From Chitinophaga pinensis (GTDB lineage Bacteria; Bacteroidota; Bacteroidia; Flavobacteriales_D; Crocinitomicaceae): 64,000 bases of DNA. The stretch covers positions 1-64,000 of the forward strand of contig CAMAZP010000005.1 of assembly GCA_945863605.1 (NCBI GenBank), written 5' to 3'. A program made the translations under genes and the position numbers. Each line of letters starts with the position of its first letter. Position 1 is the first letter of the stretch. This document shows, in pieces, positions 42,712-51,255 of the stretch. The notes beneath the pieces were generated by a model that was not told where the DNA came from, did not search any database, and worked only from the letters and a program-made list of their open reading frames with translations.

Positions 42712-43173
42712 ATGAAACGAATTATAGCATATGCTTTACTACTAGGTCTTTTTTCTTGTTCGGATTCAAGTTTGAAAAATGAAGATAAAAAGGAACAAGT
42801 TGCTGTTTCGAACGAAACACTTGTAACTGAAGTAGAAGGAATGGTTTGTTCAATGGGTTGTGGTGGTTCTATTCGTAAGGAGTTGAAAAGTACTGGAGCT
42901 GTGAGTAGAGTAGAAGTGGATTTCGATGAGGAAAAAGAAAAGCAAATTGTAAAAATCACTTACGATAATCGCTTGATTTCAAAGAAAGAAATTGTAGATA
43001 GAATCGAGAAATTAAATAAAGGACAGTTTTCTGTTAGCATAATTGGAAGTTCTTATATCGAAAGTTCTAAAGATGAAGATAATTCTTCTGATAAACCAAA
43101 AGTAAGTGTTACAGAAACAAGCTTTGAAGTTCCAAGTTTATTAGACATCCTTTCTTCAATTGTAGTACAATAA
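42712..43173 (+). CDS. Heavy-metal-associated-domain lipoprotein with C-x3-C site
   Basis: 153 residues. Signal MKRIIAYALLLGLFSC (lipid Cys 16). After a short linker the ferredoxin-like HMA fold runs from about residue 36 to 112: LVTEVEGMVCSMGC, then SRVEVDFDEEKEK and ISKKEIVDRIEK. In the canonical family the motif is M-x-C-x-x-C; here the cysteines are C46 and C50 with three residues between. It may bind copper or zinc in the periplasm. The C-terminus is a short acidic and hydrophobic tail. The hydrolase gene follows 3 nt later. Confidence 0.8.
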   Translation: MKRIIAYALLLGLFSCSDSSLKNEDKKEQVAVSNETLVTEVEGMVCSMGCGGSIRKELKSTGAVSRVEVDFDEEKEKQIVKITYDNRLISKKEIVDRIEKLNKGQFSVSIIGSSYIESSKDEDNSSDKPKVSVTETSFEVPSLLDILSSIVVQ

Positions 43174-43176
43174 TCA

Positions 43177-43938
43177 ATGAAACTCGCTTATAAAGAATTC
43201 GGTGAAGGAAAACCTTTAGTTATTCTTCACGGACTTTTTGGATTTTCTGATAATTGGGTAACCCACGCTAAAAAAATCTCAACATATTTTCGTGTAATCA
43301 TCGTTGATTTAAGAAATCACGGTTACTCTCCTTGGTCAGATGATTTTTCATATCAATTAATGGTTGATGATGTGAAAGAATTAATTGATGATCTTGAAAT
43401 CAATAAATGTATTTTACTTGGTCATTCTATGGGTGGGAAAACAGCGATGCTTTTCGCTCAACAATTCCCAATAATGTTAGAAAAGTTAGTTGTTGTTGAT
43501 ATGGGCGTTAAATCCTATCCGTTGCATCATCAACATATCTTAGATTCATTTAAAAACATCGACTTAAGCAAGTTGTCTGCAAGAAGTGAAGCTGAAAAAT
43601 TACTAGCTCAATTTGTTGAATCGAATGGTGTTCGTCAATTCTTACTCAAAAATTTATATTGGAAAGACAAAGGAAAACTTGCTTGGCGAGTGAATTTTCC
43701 AGTTTTAGAAAGAGAAATGAATGAAATTTTGGGTGCATTGCCTTTTCAAGAGGTGATGGTTCCAACTTTATTTGTTCGTGGTGCTTTATCTAATTACATT
43801 GAGGATGACGATTTTGAGCAAATTGAGACCTATTTTCCAGATTCACAGATAGAAACGGTTGCAAACTCAGGTCATTGGGTGCATGCAGAAGCTCCAGAAG
43901 ATTTTTTTGAAGTGGTTTTGGGATTTTGCATTCGATAA
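43177..43938 (+). CDS. Alpha/beta-fold esterase (YbfF-like)
   Basis: 253 residues, the usual size. Catalytic nucleophile S84 in LLGHSMGGKTA, and the early HG oxyanion segment VILHGLFGFSDNWVTH, which is typical of YbfF; the late His is in NSGHWVHAEAP, and the acid is probably in RGALSNYI. It is cytoplasmic, with no signal. YbfF hydrolyses short acyl esters and acyl-CoA. The spacing to the HMA lipoprotein (3 nt) suggests co-transcription, though no common role is obvious. Confidence 0.9.
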   Translation: MKLAYKEFGEGKPLVILHGLFGFSDNWVTHAKKISTYFRVIIVDLRNHGYSPWSDDFSYQLMVDDVKELIDDLEINKCILLGHSMGGKTAMLFAQQFPIMLEKLVVVDMGVKSYPLHHQHILDSFKNIDLSKLSARSEAEKLLAQFVESNGVRQFLLKNLYWKDKGKLAWRVNFPVLEREMNEILGALPFQEVMVPTLFVRGALSNYIEDDDFEQIETYFPDSQIETVANSGHWVHAEAPEDFFEVVLGFCIR

Positions 43939-44360
43939 TACAGATATTAAGTATTTATAGTCAGATGAGTAAAATAACCCTGGCTTTAAAATCAAGTTTT
44001 TTAATCGAAGTGGGGACTAATTAGCAAATAGTAGCGGACATAATCGGCCTTGGATTTCTAGGTTTTAGCTACTGAACTGAAACTGTTAATTTTTAAAATT
44101 TCTGCAAGAATATTTTTAAAAAATTTCAGTTTCAGAAAGGAGTTAAAATTGTTCGTATCGAGTTGTAAATGTTGCAAAAAAAAGATTTGCGAACAAAAAG
44201 AAATTCAGAGCCTTGACTTTTTTGTTTCTTTTTTTGTCAAGAAAAAAAGAAAGGCAAATAAATTATAAACTTAAATTGGCGCTTTACATACAAATGTTAA
44301 ATGTGATCCGAATTTTTAGTAAGTGGTAAGAAATCAATCACCAAAATTCAAATTACATTT
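43939..44360. other. 422-bp non-coding spacer between convergent genes with two hairpins
   Basis: No convincing frame is present. Two structures are visible. At 44077-44135, CTGAAACTG pairs with CAGTTTCAG, 9 bp perfect, with partly complementary AT-rich flanks inside a 41-nt loop. At 44210-44255, GCCTT...AAGGC ends enclose TTTCTTTTTTTGTCAAG-AAAAAAAGAAA, a strong AT-rich hairpin. Neither carries a normal terminator shape for the adjacent genes, although the second could stop transcription from the + strand. Confidence 0.6.
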
Positions 44361-44831
44361 TTAAGGAACATAAACATACCTCACTTTTGTCCTCCAACCA
44401 CTGATTTGTAAATCTGTTTCAACATCTCGCATTTTTTCAACCGTTAATTCTCGAATATTTACTACTAAAGTTCGGTGTTTAATCTCTTGGCAAGTATCAG
44501 CGATAGGCTTGAATTGAAGTTTAACTTGTCGAACAGGAGGATAAATTTGATCATTAAACCGTTCCAATCCTACACATTCAAAAACTTCTTCTTTATCGCA
44601 GGCGCCTTCATATTCTATTGTGAAAAACAAAACATTAGAATCGATTCTTACATCTTTAATTAAAATCATTGGGCAAGATTCAAACGCTCCAATTTTAGCA
44701 ATTACATCGTACTGTTCAAGTGATTTACCCGATAACATCGCAGCATCAAAAGTTGATTTTTTTGAACAAGATGACAAAGCAAAAACAGTCAAACAAGAAA
44801 GTAAAAAGATAAAAAATGAGATTCTTGTCAT
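44361..44831 (-). CDS. Small lipoprotein of unknown function, 156 aa
   Basis: Signal MTRISFFIFLLSCLTVFALSSC sets the lipid Cys at 22, followed by SKKS. The mature protein has four further cysteines and a beta-rich outline (VLFFTIEYEGAC, VKLQFKPIADTC). It ends in a GWRTKVRYVYVP strand. No known family is recognised. It is divergent from rimO, with 43 nt between; the plus-strand frame that begins inside this gene is only an antisense extension of rimO. Confidence 0.72.
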   Translation of the reverse strand: MTRISFFIFLLSCLTVFALSSCSKKSTFDAAMLSGKSLEQYDVIAKIGAFESCPMILIKDVRIDSNVLFFTIEYEGACDKEEVFECVGLERFNDQIYPPVRQVKLQFKPIADTCQEIKHRTLVVNIRELTVEKMRDVETDLQISGWRTKVRYVYVP

Positions 44832-44860
44832 ATTAAATCAAGTGTTTCACGAAAGTAGCG

Positions 44861-44868
44861 TAATTTTG
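44861..44868 (+). promoter_or_regulatory. -7 element TAATTTTG for rimO
   Basis: Exact TAnnTTTG match only 6 nt before the ATG at 44875. Transcription would begin at or very near the start codon, which suggests a leaderless message. Confidence 0.45.
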
Positions 44869-44874
44869 CAACCA

Positions 44875-46188
44875 ATGAAAACAAAAACGCTCAAAAAAAA
44901 TAAGGTAAACGTAGTTACTTTAGGTTGCTCAAAAAATATATTTGATTCCGAAGTGATGATGGCTCAATTAAAAGCAAATGCTTTTGATGTTGAACATGAA
45001 TCAATGGATGACGATGCCTCAATAGTAATTATCAATACATGTGGATTTATTGATAATGCAAAACAAGAATCGATAGATACAATTATTCGTTACGCTGATG
45101 CTAAAGCAGAAGGTTTGGTTGATAAAGTATATGTAACGGGTTGTCTTTCTGAGCGCTACAAAGATGATTTGGAAAAAGAAATTCCAGAAGTAGATGCATT
45201 TTTTGGAACAAGAGATTTACCTCGCCTTTTGAAAACCTTAAAAGCAGATTACAAACATGAATTAGTTGGGGAACGTTTATTGACAACTCCAAATCATTAC
45301 GCTTACTTTAAAATCGCTGAAGGTTGTGATCGTCCTTGTTCGTTTTGTGCGATTCCGATTATGCGCGGAAAACATATTTCAACTCCAATAGAAGATTTGG
45401 TTATTCAAGCTAAAAGTTTGGCTGCGAAAGGAGTTAAAGAATTAATGTTGATTGCTCAAGACTTAACTTATTACGGATTAGACATCTATAAAAAACGTGC
45501 ACTTTCTGATTTGATTAAACGTTTGTCAGACATTGAAGGAATTGAATGGATTCGTTTGCATTATGCCTTTCCTTCTGGTTTCCCGATGGATGTTTTAGAC
45601 GTAATGAATGAAAGAAGCAATGTTTGTAAATACTTGGATATGCCTTTACAGCACGGGTCAACAAAAATTTTGCAAGCAATGCGCCGTGGTATTACACGTG
45701 AAAAAACGGAAGAATTAGTGGCTCAAATTAGAGCTAAAGTTCCAGGAATTGCGTTGCGAACTACTTTAATAGCTGGTTACCCAGGCGAAACGGCTGCTGA
45801 TTTTCAAGAAATGTATGATTTTGTTGAAAGAAGTCGTTTTGACCGATTAGGAATTTTTACTTACTCGCACGAGGAGAATACACATGCTTATGAGTTTAAA
45901 GATGATGTTTCTGCAAAAACGAAGAAAAAACGCGCGGATTTAATTATGGAATTACAGTCTGGAATTAGTCACGATTTGAACCAATTGAAAATTGGAAATA
46001 GTTACAAAGTTTTGTTTGATAGAGTAGAAGGAGATTATTTCATTGGACGAACAGAATTTGACTCACCTGAAGTTGATAACGAAGTTTTAGTAATGAAAAC
46101 AGCAGATAATTATATTCGTTTAGGAGATTTTTCCACCATTAAAATCACAAGTGCAGATCATTACGATTTGTATGGAGATTTGATATAA
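44875..46188 (+). CDS. rimO: Ribosomal protein S12 methylthiotransferase
   Basis: 437 residues from ATG 44875 (MKTKTLKKNKVNVVTLGCSKN); the open frame extends upstream, but only as antisense of the lipoprotein gene. It is a radical-SAM enzyme that adds a methylthio group to Asp 89 of ribosomal protein S12. Three N-domain cysteines (LGCSKN, NTCGFI and TGCLSERY) bind one cluster, and the radical-SAM motif is CDRPCSFC. The C-terminus has the TRAM domain. The length and motif order match RimO and not MiaB, as does the SKN near the first Cys. Confidence 0.95.
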   Translation: MKTKTLKKNKVNVVTLGCSKNIFDSEVMMAQLKANAFDVEHESMDDDASIVIINTCGFIDNAKQESIDTIIRYADAKAEGLVDKVYVTGCLSERYKDDLEKEIPEVDAFFGTRDLPRLLKTLKADYKHELVGERLLTTPNHYAYFKIAEGCDRPCSFCAIPIMRGKHISTPIEDLVIQAKSLAAKGVKELMLIAQDLTYYGLDIYKKRALSDLIKRLSDIEGIEWIRLHYAFPSGFPMDVLDVMNERSNVCKYLDMPLQHGSTKILQAMRRGITREKTEELVAQIRAKVPGIALRTTLIAGYPGETAADFQEMYDFVERSRFDRLGIFTYSHEENTHAYEFKDDVSAKTKKKRADLIMELQSGISHDLNQLKIGNSYKVLFDRVEGDYFIGRTEFDSPEVDNEVLVMKTADNYIRLGDFSTIKITSADHYDLYGDLI

Positions 46189-46196
46189 TAATTCTT

Positions 46197-47576
46197 TCAA
46201 TTCACTTCAATTGCTCCAATATCTGGTGGATTATTTCTTGGATTCCCAAAGATATCAGTAACTACAGAACTTACAATTCCATTTGCGTTTAGAATAGAAT
46301 TAGTTTCAAAGCTGAAATCGAATTCAGGAATATCAATGAAATTGGGATTACTGTTCCACAAATTATTTTGATAAAAAACATCTGTTTGAATTTCTTTCGA
46401 CTTAATAAGGCAATTTTGAAAGTTGAAATTCAAGGTTACTCCAGCCAAAATCAAAGTGTCAATAGCTAATTCAGTTTCTAAATTCCCTGTTAAAATACAA
46501 TTGGTCATCGTTCCTTCGTTGATAGAACCAACAGTTGTGACATTCGTAAATCCATTTTCATAATAATTACTTATTCCAACCGCTGGCGAAGTTGAACTTC
46601 CATAACCCAATAAATTGCAGTGATTAAAATTAAAATCACCTCCTTCAAGGACGAGTAAAGCGTGCGTTCCTGATTTTGAGATGATACAGTTTTCAGCTTT
46701 TACTTTTGCTCCCGAGTAAATAAAAACACCGTATCGCGCTTGATTTTGAATAATGGAATTGGTCAAGGTGAGTGTATATCCCGTATTAGCAGCATCTTCA
46801 GAGAACAGGTGAATTCCTGCTGTACCATTTTTTATGATGGCATAATCAATTGTGCTAGGTTTTGCCTCCTGGAAGTAAATTCCGTAGTATTGTCCAGCCA
46901 CATCATCGTAATCTGCTTCTAATCGATCACCTTGAAAAACAACTTCATTGCCGAGTGTTCCTTGAATATTTAAAGTAGATTTATATACATAGAAAATGGC
47001 GTTTTTGTGCATGTGAACTTGGGTTCCAGCAGGAATCGTCAATGTTTTCGCAGAATCAACAGCAGCGTAGCCATAAACAACATGCGGTTTATCATTTGGC
47101 CAAATTCCTTCATTCAAATCTTTGTAGTGAAAATAGGCATCTTGTCCCCAAACAGCAAGTTTTACATATTGGTCTACACCATTTGTGCGAAAACGAATTG
47201 AATCTTCCACAATCATTGGAAGATTTTGTGCATTCACATTTAAGGTAACCTCCACAAATACAAAAAGTGAATCTTTTCCTTCCAAGTCAATATCAGTTAT
47301 TTTTGTTCCTTTAATACCATCTACGTTCATTCTAAAAGGAGAGCTTTCACCGCCAACGAGTTCAATTTCTTCAATATTTACCGTTCGATTTTCGTTGTTG
47401 TAGATTTTAAATTGCTTTGTTGTCGAGCCAATTGTAGTGAAAACGGTATCAAAAACCAAGGTGTCAACTGAAAAAGATAGGTTCTTTTTGGATAAAAATT
47501 GTTTCTTGCCACAGTTTGTAAATGTCAATAGTAACAAAGAGGTTAGGAGGGAAGTGATGAAAAATCGATTTATCAT
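46197..47576 (-). CDS. Lipoprotein with right-handed beta-helix repeats
   Basis: 459 residues. Signal MINRFFITSLLTSLLLLTFTNC places the lipid Cys at 22. An Ig-like domain of about 130 residues (LSFSVDTLVFDTVFTTIG) is followed by a beta-helix: repeated turns with AGTQVHMHKNAIFYVYKS, GIYFQEAKPSTIDYAIIKNG, NCILTGNLETELAID and similar units up to the end (DIFGNPRNNPPDIGAIEVN). Such repeats occur in carbohydrate-binding or lyase proteins of Bacteroidota, but there is no catalytic residue set here. It is surface or outer-membrane anchored. Confidence 0.8.
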   Translation of the reverse strand: MINRFFITSLLTSLLLLTFTNCGKKQFLSKKNLSFSVDTLVFDTVFTTIGSTTKQFKIYNNENRTVNIEEIELVGGESSPFRMNVDGIKGTKITDIDLEGKDSLFVFVEVTLNVNAQNLPMIVEDSIRFRTNGVDQYVKLAVWGQDAYFHYKDLNEGIWPNDKPHVVYGYAAVDSAKTLTIPAGTQVHMHKNAIFYVYKSTLNIQGTLGNEVVFQGDRLEADYDDVAGQYYGIYFQEAKPSTIDYAIIKNGTAGIHLFSEDAANTGYTLTLTNSIIQNQARYGVFIYSGAKVKAENCIISKSGTHALLVLEGGDFNFNHCNLLGYGSSTSPAVGISNYYENGFTNVTTVGSINEGTMTNCILTGNLETELAIDTLILAGVTLNFNFQNCLIKSKEIQTDVFYQNNLWNSNPNFIDIPEFDFSFETNSILNANGIVSSVVTDIFGNPRNNPPDIGAIEVN

Positions 47577-47650
47577 ATTTAAGTCAACGCAAAAAGCTAA
47601 ATTTTATTGATGATATTAATTTATTGAATAGATTTAATCTTGATATTTAG

Positions 47651-49891
47651 TTATTCGATTACTTCACCAGTTTCTGAGTCCCAACGAGTAACGCGCTGTA
47701 CTCCGTCAATTTCCTCAAATTTCCCTGTTAATTGCTCTAAATGTTCAGTATCATACACCATTACTTTTATATGTCCTTCAAAAATACCATCATCTGTTTC
47801 AAAAGAGATACTTTTCATGTTTACATTATTTTGATTGGAGATGATTTCTGTTAATTTATTAACTAAACCTATTTGGTCAATTCCAACGATTTTTATCGCA
47901 GCAACTCTTTCCACTAATTTATTTGATTTCCATCGTGCTTTGATACATCGGTATGCATATTTTGACATTAAATGTACAGCATTAGGGCAGTTGTTTCTGT
48001 GTATTTTAATTCCATCTGTAATAGTTATGAACCCAAAAACTTTATCTCCAGGAATTGGATTACAACATTTAGCCATTTGATAATCGAAACCTTTAAAGTC
48101 ATCTCCAATTAATATAGTATCAGCATTCGTGTCGATACCAACTATTTTTTCATCTTCATTACTTTTTTTCTTTTTTTGTAAATCTTTTTTAATTAATTGA
48201 ATTGAACCAGCAACTACTTCTAATTCTCGTAATTTTGATAAATTAACTTTTCCTTTAGCAATTCTGAAATACAATTCCGTTGCAGAGTGTGCGTTAAAAT
48301 ATTTTTCTAAAAAGTTAATATTTTCAGAGCTCATTCGCACATTAAATTGTTTGAATTTTCGTTCTAAAATTTCTTTTCCATCCATCGCAATTAGCTTGCG
48401 TTCCTCGTTCAATGATGATTTTATTTTTTGTTTAGCTCTTGCTGATACTACAAATTTTAGCCATTCTTCATTTGGTTTTTGTTTGGAAGATGTAATAATT
48501 TCTAATTGGTCACCATTTTTTAATTGGTAACTTAATGGCATTAGTCTATTATTTACTTTTGCTCCAATGCAAGTATTTCCAATGTCGGAATGTATGTCAT
48601 AAGCAAAATCTAGTATTGTTGAGCCAATTGGTAGTACACGTAATTCACCTCTGGGTGTAAATACATAAATTTCATCATTGAATAAATTAAGTTTAAAATC
48701 ATTTACGAATTCCAAAGCACTTGCTTCAGGATTATCCAATAAATCTCTTATTTCTGCAATCCAGCGATCTAGTTTGCTATCTTCCCCTTTTGATTCTTTG
48801 TATTTATAATGTGCTGCTAATCCAATCTCTGCTATTTCATCCATTCTTTTAGAACGAATTTGAACTTCTACCCAACGTCCTTGAGGAGACATTACAGTAG
48901 TGTGTAAAGATTCGTAACCATTTGCTCGTGGCGTCGAAACCCAATCTCGTAGACGATCTGGACTCGGTTGATAGAAATCAGTAACAATTGAATAAATGCG
49001 CCAACAATCTGGTTTTTCGAGTTCTACGGGTGTTTCAACGATTATTCGAATAGCAAAAACATCAAAAACTTCTTCAAAAGGAATGTCTTTGGTTTGCATT
49101 TTTCGCCAAATCGAAGAAATAGATTTTGTTCTAGCTTTAATGTCAAAAATATAGCCTTCGTGTAAAAGCGTTTCACGGATGGGTGACATAAATCTTCGAA
49201 TAAATCGATTACGAACGTCAGCCGTACTTTTTAATTTTGTTTCAATTTCACTGTAAATTTTAGGTTCACAGTACATCATTGATAAATCTTCTAATTCCGT
49301 TTTAATAGAATACAATCCCAAACGATGGGCGAGAGGTGCGTATAAAAATTTAGTTTCAGATGCGATTTTCAATTGTTTATCTACACGCATACTTCCAAGC
49401 GTACGCATGTTATGCAATCGATCTGCTAATTTTATCAAGACCACTCTTAAATCATCTGAAATGGTCAAAATCATCTTTCGGAAATTCTCTGCTTGAATGG
49501 ATGCATTTTCGTCAAAAACTTCCGGTATTTTGGTTAGCCCATCAATTATTAAACGTACTCTTGGACCAAATAAATCTTCAATATCTTCTAATGTAATATG
49601 AGTATCTTCAACAGTGTCGTGTATCAATGCACAAACTACAGCTGTTGCTCCCAAACCCATTTCCTCCGCGCAAATTCTTGCTACGGTGATAGGGTGGTAA
49701 ATATATGGCTCGCCGGATTTTCTTCGCATATCCTTGTGAGCATCTAAAGCCATATCAAAAGCTTTTCGTATCAAGGAAGTATCCTCGCGTGTTCTATTTT
49801 TTAATGCACGTAATAAACCTTTAAAAGCATTTAGAATATCTTTTCGTTCTTGCTCTAAATCGATTTTATTTTCAGGTTTATATTCCAACAT
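47651..49891 (-). CDS. Bifunctional (p)ppGpp synthetase/hydrolase RelA/SpoT (Rsh)
   Basis: 746 residues, full length. N-terminal HD hydrolase domain with H66 (YHP) and H91-D92 (CALIHDTVEDTHIT) intact, then the synthetase domain with RANGYESLHTTV, a TGS domain (EIYVFTPRGELRVLPIGST), the zinc-finger-like/helical segment with FDYQMAKCCNPIPGD, and a C-terminal ACT domain (AIKIVGIDQIGLVNKLTEI). So both hydrolase and synthetase activities are predicted, as expected for a Rel-type protein that governs the stringent response. It lies 3 nt after fahA on the minus strand. Confidence 0.95.
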   Translation of the reverse strand: MLEYKPENKIDLEQERKDILNAFKGLLRALKNRTREDTSLIRKAFDMALDAHKDMRRKSGEPYIYHPITVARICAEEMGLGATAVVCALIHDTVEDTHITLEDIEDLFGPRVRLIIDGLTKIPEVFDENASIQAENFRKMILTISDDLRVVLIKLADRLHNMRTLGSMRVDKQLKIASETKFLYAPLAHRLGLYSIKTELEDLSMMYCEPKIYSEIETKLKSTADVRNRFIRRFMSPIRETLLHEGYIFDIKARTKSISSIWRKMQTKDIPFEEVFDVFAIRIIVETPVELEKPDCWRIYSIVTDFYQPSPDRLRDWVSTPRANGYESLHTTVMSPQGRWVEVQIRSKRMDEIAEIGLAAHYKYKESKGEDSKLDRWIAEIRDLLDNPEASALEFVNDFKLNLFNDEIYVFTPRGELRVLPIGSTILDFAYDIHSDIGNTCIGAKVNNRLMPLSYQLKNGDQLEIITSSKQKPNEEWLKFVVSARAKQKIKSSLNEERKLIAMDGKEILERKFKQFNVRMSSENINFLEKYFNAHSATELYFRIAKGKVNLSKLRELEVVAGSIQLIKKDLQKKKKSNEDEKIVGIDTNADTILIGDDFKGFDYQMAKCCNPIPGDKVFGFITITDGIKIHRNNCPNAVHLMSKYAYRCIKARWKSNKLVERVAAIKIVGIDQIGLVNKLTEIISNQNNVNMKSISFETDDGIFEGHIKVMVYDTEHLEQLTGKFEEIDGVQRVTRWDSETGEVIE

Positions 49892-49894
49892 AGT

Positions 49895-51166
49895 TTATTT
49901 AGCAGCTAATAATTTTGCTTTCACTTCTCCAAATCCGATGCGAACTCCATTTGCTTCGCAGTAACCACGCATGATTACAGTGTCACCATCTAAAATAAAT
50001 CGACGTTCAGTGCCATCGTTCATTTTCAAAGGCTTAGTTCCTTTCCAACATAATTCTAACATGGAACCATACGAATCTTCAGTAGGCCCTGAAATCGTTC
50101 CAGACCCCATTAAATCTCCAGTTCGAATATTACAACCATTTACAGTATGATGTGCCAATTGTTGCGCCATGTTCCAATACATATACTTGAAATTGGAATT
50201 AGAAATCACTGTTTCAGCTGTGTTTTCGGGTTGAATTGCAACTTGTAAATTAATATCGAATGATTTTTTTCCTTCAAATTCTAAATAAGAAAGTACTTTC
50301 GGCTCTTGATTTGGTGTTTCAACAGCGTATGGTTGTAAAGCATCCAACGTCACAATCCAAGCAGACATTGATGAAGCAAAGTTTTTAGCTAAGAATGGTC
50401 CTAATGGAACATATTCCCATTTTTGAATGTCACGTGCCGACCAATCGTTGAACAAACACAAACCAAAAATATAGTCATCAGCTTCAGAAGTCGAAATTGA
50501 ATCACCAAGCGGTTTTCCATCGAATGTAATGAATCCCATTTCTAACTCAAAATCTACTTGTCGTGAAGGCGAAAAAATTGGATCTTCATTATCGTTTGGT
50601 TTAATTTGACCTTTTGGACGATGAATGTCTTGTCCAGAAAGAATCACAGACGAGGCGCGACCGTGATACCCAACAGGAATCCACAACCAATTTGGTAATA
50701 AGGCATTTGCTGGGTCGCGGAACATAATTCCAACGTTTGTTGCGTGTTCCTTGCTTGAATAGAAATCAGTATAATCGCCAATTTGAACTGGCATACACAT
50801 TTCAACGTTATTCACATCAAGTAATACTTGGTCAACATGATGTTGATTTTTTTGTAAATCAGTAAAATTAGTATCTAGCAATTTAGAAATACGATTGCGT
50901 AATTGACGCACAGCCAACTTTCCTTTTTTCATCATTGGATTCAAATATTCACAGTCGAAATCACTTAATTCAAAAGGTAAATTCTCTAAATATCCGAGAA
51001 CAAATAATGTCTTCAAATCCAAAACACTTTCGCCTATTCTCACTCCAACTCGTGGGGTTAAACCAGCCGTTTTAAAAATACCAAAAGGTAAATTTTGTAT
51101 GGAAAAATCACTATTTTCAGGTACTGCTACCCAAGACTTTAATGCGGGGTTGTTTGCTACTATCAT
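49895..51166 (-). CDS. fahA: Fumarylacetoacetase
   Basis: 423 residues, standard FAH length. It cleaves fumarylacetoacetate to fumarate and acetoacetate in tyrosine degradation. The N-terminal SH3-like domain is followed by the hydrolase domain with FYSSKEHATNVG (first metal Asp region), VGYHGRASSVILSG, FELEMGFITFDGK (metal Glu pair) and FNDWSARDIQKWEYVPLGPFLAKNF (metal Asp and catalytic positions), then GSGTISGPTEDSYGSMLEL. The motifs are those of true FAH rather than the shorter FAH-family hydratases. relA/spoT follows 3 nt later. Confidence 0.95.
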   Translation of the reverse strand: MIVANNPALKSWVAVPENSDFSIQNLPFGIFKTAGLTPRVGVRIGESVLDLKTLFVLGYLENLPFELSDFDCEYLNPMMKKGKLAVRQLRNRISKLLDTNFTDLQKNQHHVDQVLLDVNNVEMCMPVQIGDYTDFYSSKEHATNVGIMFRDPANALLPNWLWIPVGYHGRASSVILSGQDIHRPKGQIKPNDNEDPIFSPSRQVDFELEMGFITFDGKPLGDSISTSEADDYIFGLCLFNDWSARDIQKWEYVPLGPFLAKNFASSMSAWIVTLDALQPYAVETPNQEPKVLSYLEFEGKKSFDINLQVAIQPENTAETVISNSNFKYMYWNMAQQLAHHTVNGCNIRTGDLMGSGTISGPTEDSYGSMLELCWKGTKPLKMNDGTERRFILDGDTVIMRGYCEANGVRIGFGEVKAKLLAAK

Positions 51167-51168
51167 AT

Positions 51169-51251
51169 TAATTGCGAATTATTTTATTTCGAATTGCGGA
51201 TTAAAAAGTGCCTTTGCCAATTCGCAATACGCAATTTTTAATTCGCAATTA
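51169..51251. repeat. Inverted repeats of AATTGCGAATT between fahA and ychF
   Basis: A 13-nt arm TAATTGCGAATTA at 51169-51181 is the exact inverse of TAATTCGCAATTA at 51239-51251; two further cores (GAATTGCGG near 51191 and CAATTCGCAATACGCAATT near 51218) lie between. It fills the 89-nt spacer. The unit can fold as a large hairpin or is a small interspersed repeat. Confidence 0.75.
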
Positions 51252-51255
51252 TTTA

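Noticed and set aside
43965-44024. A 19-codon ATG frame in the hairpin-rich spacer
   Set aside because: Too short, without a promoter or a similar protein I know.
44620-44874. Upstream extension of rimO
   Set aside because: It is antisense to the lipoprotein gene; MKTKTLKKNKVN at 44875 fits the family start.
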